Below, piece by piece: positions 59,754 to 64,000 of a DNA stretch of 64,000 nt. The notes under the pieces are model-generated. The model made no database searches. It saw only the letters and a program-made list of their open reading frames with translations, and was not told the DNA's origin. Origin of the DNA: Kitasatospora sp. MAP12-44 (GTDB taxonomy: Bacteria; Actinomycetota; Actinomycetes; Streptomycetales; Streptomycetaceae); NCBI RefSeq assembly GCF_029892095.1, contig NZ_JARZAE010000004.1, forward strand, positions 7,936,001 through 8,000,000, written 5' to 3'. A program made the translations under genes and the position numbers. How positions within the stretch are numbered: the stretch's first letter is position 1; each line of letters starts with the position of its first letter.

Positions 59754-60971
59754 TCAGCTGCCGATGGTGGCCAGGTCCTGGACGGTCAGGTTGGACAGCG
59801 TACGGCCGTCGTTCTCGACCTGGCGCAGGTACCACTTCTGCACCGGCGAGTGGGTCTCCTTGCCGAACTCCCAGGTGCCGCGCGGACTGTCGATCTGGCC
59901 GAGCCCGGCGATCGCGCTGTTCAGCGTCTCCGAGGTGAGGTTGCGGCCGGCCGCGGCGATCGCCTTGTCCAGCACGCCGGCCGCGTCGTAGGAGGCCATC
60001 GCGTAGGTGGTCGGCGGACCGGAGTGCTTGGCCTGCCAGGCGGCGACGAAGGCGCGGTTGGTGGCGTTGTCCAGGTCGGGCGCGTAGTTGAGCACCGACT
60101 GGATGCCCTTGGCCGCGTCGCCCTGGGCGTTGAGCACGCCGCCCTCGGTGAGGAAGCCGGCCGCGTACAGCGGCACGTCCTTGACATCGGACTGCGCGTA
60201 CTGCTTGACGAAGTCCACCGCCGCGCCGCCCGCGTAGAAGCAGTACACCGCCTTGGCATGGGAGTTCTTGATCTGCGTGAAGTACGGGGTGAAGTCGGTG
60301 GTGGCCGGGAACGGCGTGAAGAGCGTCTTGCCGCCCGGGTTGGCGAGTTGGCCGCCGTCCTTGGTGAACGCGTCGGTGAAGCCCTGCAGTTCGTCCCAGC
60401 CGCCCTGGTAGTCCGGGCCGATCGCGAAGACCGGCCCTGGCACGGTGTCGTGGACGTACTGGGCGATCGCGGCGCCCGGGTCGTCGGACATGAAGCTGGT
60501 GCTCCATTGGTGGCTGACGTCCTTGATCACCGGTCGGCCGTTGGAGCTGATCAGCGGGATGCCGCTCTCGGTCAGCAGCGGGGTGACCGCGGCCACCGAG
60601 CCGGCGCCGACGATGCCGGTCATCGCGAGGATCTTGTCCTGCTTGACCAGCTTGGTCGCGGCGGGCAGCGCGGTCGGCGCACCGTCGCCCTCGTCGGCCA
60701 CCACCAGGTCGACGGTGCGGCCGCCGAGCTTGCCGCCGTGGTTGTCCAGGTAGAGCTGGAAGCCGTCACGCAGGTCGGTGCCGACCTCCTGATAGGTGCC
60801 CGACAGCGAGGCCAGCAGACCGATCCTGACCGGACCCTGGCCGGCGGCGGCATCGGTGCCGCCGCCGCTGCAGCCGGAGAGGCACAGGACGCCGGCGAGC
60901 AGGAGAAGCCCCGTGGCACGGGCGCCGCGTACGGGGGCGCGTCGCTCGGATGCGCTGCTTGCCGGTGTCAT
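59754..60971 (-). CDS. ABC-type branched-chain/amide substrate-binding lipoprotein
   Basis: 405-aa periplasmic-binding protein of the Leu/Ile/Val or urea/amide type. The signal peptide ends in a lipobox LSGC at Cys34. The mature part shows PVRIGLLASLSGTYQEVG and the two-lobed fold with VIKDVSHQWSTSF. No ABC permease or ATPase is adjacent; with the neighbouring sensor kinase and roadblock protein it may act as the ligand sensor of a signalling unit rather than a transporter (inference). Confidence 0.92.
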   Translation of the reverse strand: MTPASSASERRAPVRGARATGLLLLAGVLCLSGCSGGGTDAAAGQGPVRIGLLASLSGTYQEVGTDLRDGFQLYLDNHGGKLGGRTVDLVVADEGDGAPTALPAATKLVKQDKILAMTGIVGAGSVAAVTPLLTESGIPLISSNGRPVIKDVSHQWSTSFMSDDPGAAIAQYVHDTVPGPVFAIGPDYQGGWDELQGFTDAFTKDGGQLANPGGKTLFTPFPATTDFTPYFTQIKNSHAKAVYCFYAGGAAVDFVKQYAQSDVKDVPLYAAGFLTEGGVLNAQGDAAKGIQSVLNYAPDLDNATNRAFVAAWQAKHSGPPTTYAMASYDAAGVLDKAIAAAGRNLTSETLNSAIAGLGQIDSPRGTWEFGKETHSPVQKWYLRQVENDGRTLSNLTVQDLATIGS

Positions 60972-61014
60972 GCGTACTCCAGGATCGGTGTCATACAGGT
61001 GAGTTGATGAAGCG

Positions 61015-61440
61015 TCAGGGCTGGTCGGGCGCGTGGGAGTTGAGCAGCATCGCGCGGGCGGCGGGGGCCAGTGCCGGGCCGACCTGGTTGATCAGCTCGG
61101 CCATCTCGTAGGAGACCTGGCCGATGTCGCAGGTCTTGGAGGCCAGCACCAGCAGCGAGGCGCCGCTGCTGACCGCCATCGAGAAGAGGAAGCCGCCCTG
61201 GAGCTCGGTGAGGTTGCTGATCACCGGCTCCGCCTCCAGCAGCCGCCCGGCGCCGGCCAGCAGGCTGACCAGGCCGGAGGCGATCGCCGCGAGCTGGTCG
61301 CCGCGCTCGGTCGCCACGTCGCGGGTCGCGGCGATCAGCAGGCCGTCGGCGGAGACCGCCACCGCGTGGGTGATCTCGGGCACCCGGGCCGCGAAGTCGT
61401 TCAGCAGCCAGTCCAGGTCGGGGGTCGGGGTGGAGGTCAC
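61015..61440 (-). CDS. Roadblock/LC7-domain protein (CvnB-like)
   Basis: 141-aa protein with LDWLLNDFAARVPEITHAVAVSADGLLIA, the roadblock/LC7 fold used by conservon CvnB and MglB proteins to regulate a partner GTPase. GTG start overlapping the histidine kinase stop by 4 nt (GTGA), so it is translated with it. In complete conservons a DUF742 protein (CvnC) and a GTPase (CvnD) come next; here the next gene is the solute-binding lipoprotein. Confidence 0.93.
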   Translation of the reverse strand: MTSTPTPDLDWLLNDFAARVPEITHAVAVSADGLLIAATRDVATERGDQLAAIASGLVSLLAGAGRLLEAEPVISNLTELQGGFLFSMAVSSGASLLVLASKTCDIGQVSYEMAELINQVGPALAPAARAMLLNSHAPDQP

Positions 61441-63770
61441 GAGTCTTCCTTCTGTTCTGGGTCGGACAGGACGGAGGTGGGGGCGACCTGCCGGGAGCGG
61501 CTGGCGCCGATACCGCGGGCGTAGGCGGCCATCGCCGCGGAGACGCGGGCGGGGTCGCGGCGCTCGTCCACCGGCTCGGCGGGTGCTGCCGGGTCGGGGG
61601 CGGGGCGTCGGGCGTGGCGCCCGGCTGCGGGTGCGGCGGCCTGCTCGCCGTCGGCCGGCGCGGGTTCGCGCGCGGACGCCGGCTCGGGCTCGGCGCCGCG
61701 CGGACGGCGCTGCGGCAGCCCGGCGGCCGTCAGTCCGACCGGGGAGGCGCCGCGTGCGGTCGGCGCGGGCACCGGCGGGGGCTCCGGCGCGGGGGCCGGC
61801 GCGGGAGCCGGGGCGAGCGGGGCCGGGGCGGTCGGCTGGGCGGCCGGTGGGGTGTCCGAGGCCATCCTGAACACTGAGACGGGGAGCGAGACTTCGGCGA
61901 TCGTGCCGCCGCCGGGCCGGGGCCGCAGCTCGACCCGGATGCCGTACCAGGAGGCGAGCTGGCCGACCACGCCCAGGCCCATCGCCCGCACGCCGGTCAC
62001 CTCCACCGGTGGCGGACTGGCGAGCCGGGCGTTGACCGGTGCCCACTGGTCGTCGGCCAGGCCGATGCCCTCGTCGCAGATCAGCACGACCACCCGGTCC
62101 GCCAACTGCCTGGCCTCGGTGACCACCCGGTGCTCGGGCCGGGAGAACGCGGTGGCGTTGTCGAGCAGTTCGGCGAAGAGGTGCACCAGGTGGTCCACCG
62201 CCTCGGCCGTGATCAGCACCCCGGGGTCGAAGGTGCCGAAGTCGACCCGGGTGTAGCGCTCGATCTGGGCCATCGCGGCCCGCAGCACGTCCTCGATCGG
62301 TGCGCTCGACCCGCGCACGCGAGCCGAGGCCTCGCCGCCGAGCACCAGCAGGCTGTGGTTGTTGCGGCCCATCCGACTGGCCAAGTGGTCCAGGGCGAAG
62401 AGCCGTTCGAGTCGGACCGGGTCGTGCTCGTTGCGCTCGGCCGCGTCCAGCGCCTTGATCAGCGCGCCGGTGAGCCGCTCGCCACGGCGGGCCAGGTTGA
62501 CCAGCAGGGCGCCCAACCTGTCGCGCATGGCGGCCTGTTCGGCCGCGATCCGGACCGCCTCGCGACTGACCGAGTTGAACGCGGCGCCCACCTCGGCGAT
62601 TTCGTCGCGCCCGCGCACCTGCACCGGATCGCCCGCGGCGGCGGCGAACTCCGCGGGGGTGGACAGGCCGAGCGCCCCGCGCGCGGCCAACGCCTCGACG
62701 GCGGCGGGCAGTCGCTCGTGCGCCACGGCGTGCGCGGCGTCGCGCAGTCGGCGCAGCTCGCGGATCATCGGCCGGCCCAGCCGCAGCGCCAGGGTCACCA
62801 CGGCGCCCACCGTCAGCAGCACCGCCAGGGCCTCGCCGAGCGTCCAGGCCCGCTGGGTGTCGCGCAGTTGGGTGACCTCGGTGGAGACCGCCTGGTCGAT
62901 CTGCTGCTCGACCTGCTGGAGCCGGTCGACGCGCTGGTTCATCGCGTCGGTCCAGCCGCCGGAGTCCGGCAGTTGGTCGCCCGGGCGGGCGCGCTCGACG
63001 GCGTCCTCCAGACGGTTGGCGTCGATCACGCCGTCGCCGGTCAGCGCACGGTCCAACCAGGCGGGCCAGACCGGGTCCGCGGTGCGGCCGAACTCCAGGA
63101 TGGAGTCGGTGTAGCCGCTGCGGGTGGCGGCGATCGAGTCCTGCCCGGCCGGGGTGAGCGGGCCGCTGGCCCGGGCCCGCAGCACCGCCAACTCCTCCTG
63201 GCTGGCGTACTCCTCGGCCCGGGCGAGGGCGACCGAGCTGTTGATCCGGGACGCGACGACGGCGGACGCCTGGCCGGCCTCCGCGACGTCGGCGCGGAAG
63301 TCCAGGATGTCGGCGACCACGATCCGGTACTCGAAGGTCACCGCGGAGAGTTCGGCGCCGGGGCCCGACTGGACCTGGCGGCGCAGCGCGGGCAGGGTCT
63401 CGAGTGCGTGGTCGACGGTCCGCAGCAGGCCGTTGGTGCCGCCGGGCATCGCCTGCAGGCGGTCGCGCAGCCGGCGGTACTGCGCGATGCTCGCGTCGGT
63501 GACCCGGGTCTGGTCGAGGTAGGCGTTGGTCTGGGTCGCGTCGGGAGCGGGACTGCCCGCGCCGCTGGAGAGGATCACCGCGGCGGCGGTGCGCTCGTTC
63601 TGCAACTGGTGGGTCAGCTGGCCTGCTTGGGCGCCCAGCGAGACCAGGGTCTTCAGCCGGGCGGCGTCCAGTGCCTGGCCGGCGGCGGTGCGCAGCGCGA
63701 GGGCGGCGAAGGCCAGTACGGCGATCAGCGGGACCACGGCGAGTACCGCGACCTTGCGGGTGATCCTCAC
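61437..63770 (-). CDS. Nitrate/nitrite-sensing-domain histidine kinase (CvnA-like)
   Basis: 777-aa membrane kinase: N-terminal helix (about residues 5-27), extracytoplasmic NIT-type helical domain (about 45-300), second helix (about 310-335), HAMP, a histidine-kinase ATPase domain (NATAFSRPEH, DEGIGLADDQW, GVRAMGLGVVGQLASWYGI) and a Pro/Ala-rich tail from about 640. No canonical phospho-His motif is visible, as is usual in conservon kinases. It heads a minus-strand operon with the roadblock protein; a probable heterotrimer-like signalling unit at the membrane. Confidence 0.93.
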   Translation of the reverse strand: MRITRKVAVLAVVPLIAVLAFAALALRTAAGQALDAARLKTLVSLGAQAGQLTHQLQNERTAAAVILSSGAGSPAPDATQTNAYLDQTRVTDASIAQYRRLRDRLQAMPGGTNGLLRTVDHALETLPALRRQVQSGPGAELSAVTFEYRIVVADILDFRADVAEAGQASAVVASRINSSVALARAEEYASQEELAVLRARASGPLTPAGQDSIAATRSGYTDSILEFGRTADPVWPAWLDRALTGDGVIDANRLEDAVERARPGDQLPDSGGWTDAMNQRVDRLQQVEQQIDQAVSTEVTQLRDTQRAWTLGEALAVLLTVGAVVTLALRLGRPMIRELRRLRDAAHAVAHERLPAAVEALAARGALGLSTPAEFAAAAGDPVQVRGRDEIAEVGAAFNSVSREAVRIAAEQAAMRDRLGALLVNLARRGERLTGALIKALDAAERNEHDPVRLERLFALDHLASRMGRNNHSLLVLGGEASARVRGSSAPIEDVLRAAMAQIERYTRVDFGTFDPGVLITAEAVDHLVHLFAELLDNATAFSRPEHRVVTEARQLADRVVVLICDEGIGLADDQWAPVNARLASPPPVEVTGVRAMGLGVVGQLASWYGIRVELRPRPGGGTIAEVSLPVSVFRMASDTPPAAQPTAPAPLAPAPAPAPAPEPPPVPAPTARGASPVGLTAAGLPQRRPRGAEPEPASAREPAPADGEQAAAPAAGRHARRPAPDPAAPAEPVDERRDPARVSAAMAAYARGIGASRSRQVAPTSVLSDPEQKEDS

Positions 63771-64000
63771 CGGCTCGAACCTCCGAGCCGCTGCGGGTCG
63801 AGCCGGACGGACGCGCCGGATATCCGGCGACCGGGGGGCCCGGTACAGAGGTGACGATCAGTCATAAAGGCGCCTTGGCTGGGGATTCGGTCGGATTCGG
63901 GAGCCGGGTGCGGGAGCCGTGACGGACCGGCCAGGCCGCCCGGCGGGGGTAGCCGGATGTGCGGCGGCGGCGCAGCCGGCTCCGTGCTGCGGACGGTGCG
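63771..64000. other. Non-coding right end of window
   Basis: 230 bp upstream of the sensor kinase. No supported gene, operator or repeat was found; it must contain the kinase promoter. Confidence 0.5.

Overview
This is a 64-kb window of very GC-rich DNA. Dense GTG/ATG starts, 1- and 4-nt stop/start overlaps, LAL regulators, a conservon-type sensor, dodecin and Tat or lipoprotein exports point to a Streptomyces or Kitasatospora chromosome. No tRNA, rRNA, CRISPR array, insertion sequence, phage or plasmid replication gene was seen.

1-16.2 kb: one end of a polyene macrolide antibiotic cluster of the nystatin/amphotericin/candicidin type. A minus-strand operon encodes a mycosaminyltransferase-like glycosyltransferase, a GDP-ketosugar aminotransferase and a cytochrome P450 that runs off the left edge. 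Divergent from it are three giant LAL regulators of about 930-960 aa in a row, followed by a PAS-LuxR regulator of the PimM/NysRIV kind. Facing these is a phosphopantetheinyl transferase, then a class IV aminotransferase (possible aminodeoxychorismate lyase). A PrmC/HemK-like methyltransferase is divergent from that gene. A 15/16 match to the PAS-LuxR operator sits midway between the last two genes, which suggests the regulon extends to about 16.2 kb. All three LAL proteins have altered Walker A motifs.

16.3-27.4 kb: a cell-surface or glycan-type locus (membrane-anchored molybdopterin oxidoreductase, GT87 mannosyltransferase-like protein, methyltransferase, GT2-DUF2064 fusion, OmpR-type two-component pair, dTDP-rhamnose 4-epimerase-like enzyme). 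A TTACGG-N5-TACGG-like direct repeat lies 49-50 nt before the start codons of the GT87, response-regulator and epimerase genes. Each has a TANNNT-like -10 exactly 6 nt before the start codon, so these look like leaderless promoters of one regulon. A Baeyer-Villiger monooxygenase and an alpha/beta hydrolase are interleaved.

27.5-36.0 kb: a complete type II Wadjet (JetABCD) anti-plasmid operon: kleisin-like JetA, JetB, SMC-like JetC and Toprim-containing JetD, joined by 1- to 4-nt overlaps. JetC is interrupted by a one-base frameshift near 31,169, so the system is either freshly inactivated or carries a sequencing error.

36-64 kb: mixed metabolic and regulatory genes. These include several regulator/target pairs with clear palindromic operators (TetR-hydrolase, MarR-VOC enzyme, MarR-GTP cyclohydrolase II, PadR-acyl-CoA dehydrogenase), a cholesterol-oxidase-like flavoprotein, a PP2C phosphatase, fumarase, PobA, two P450s and a ferredoxin-reductase-type flavoprotein. 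The window ends in a conservon-like sensor kinase/roadblock pair lacking the usual DUF742 and GTPase partners, followed by a solute-binding lipoprotein, a methyltransferase and a PIG-L deacetylase.
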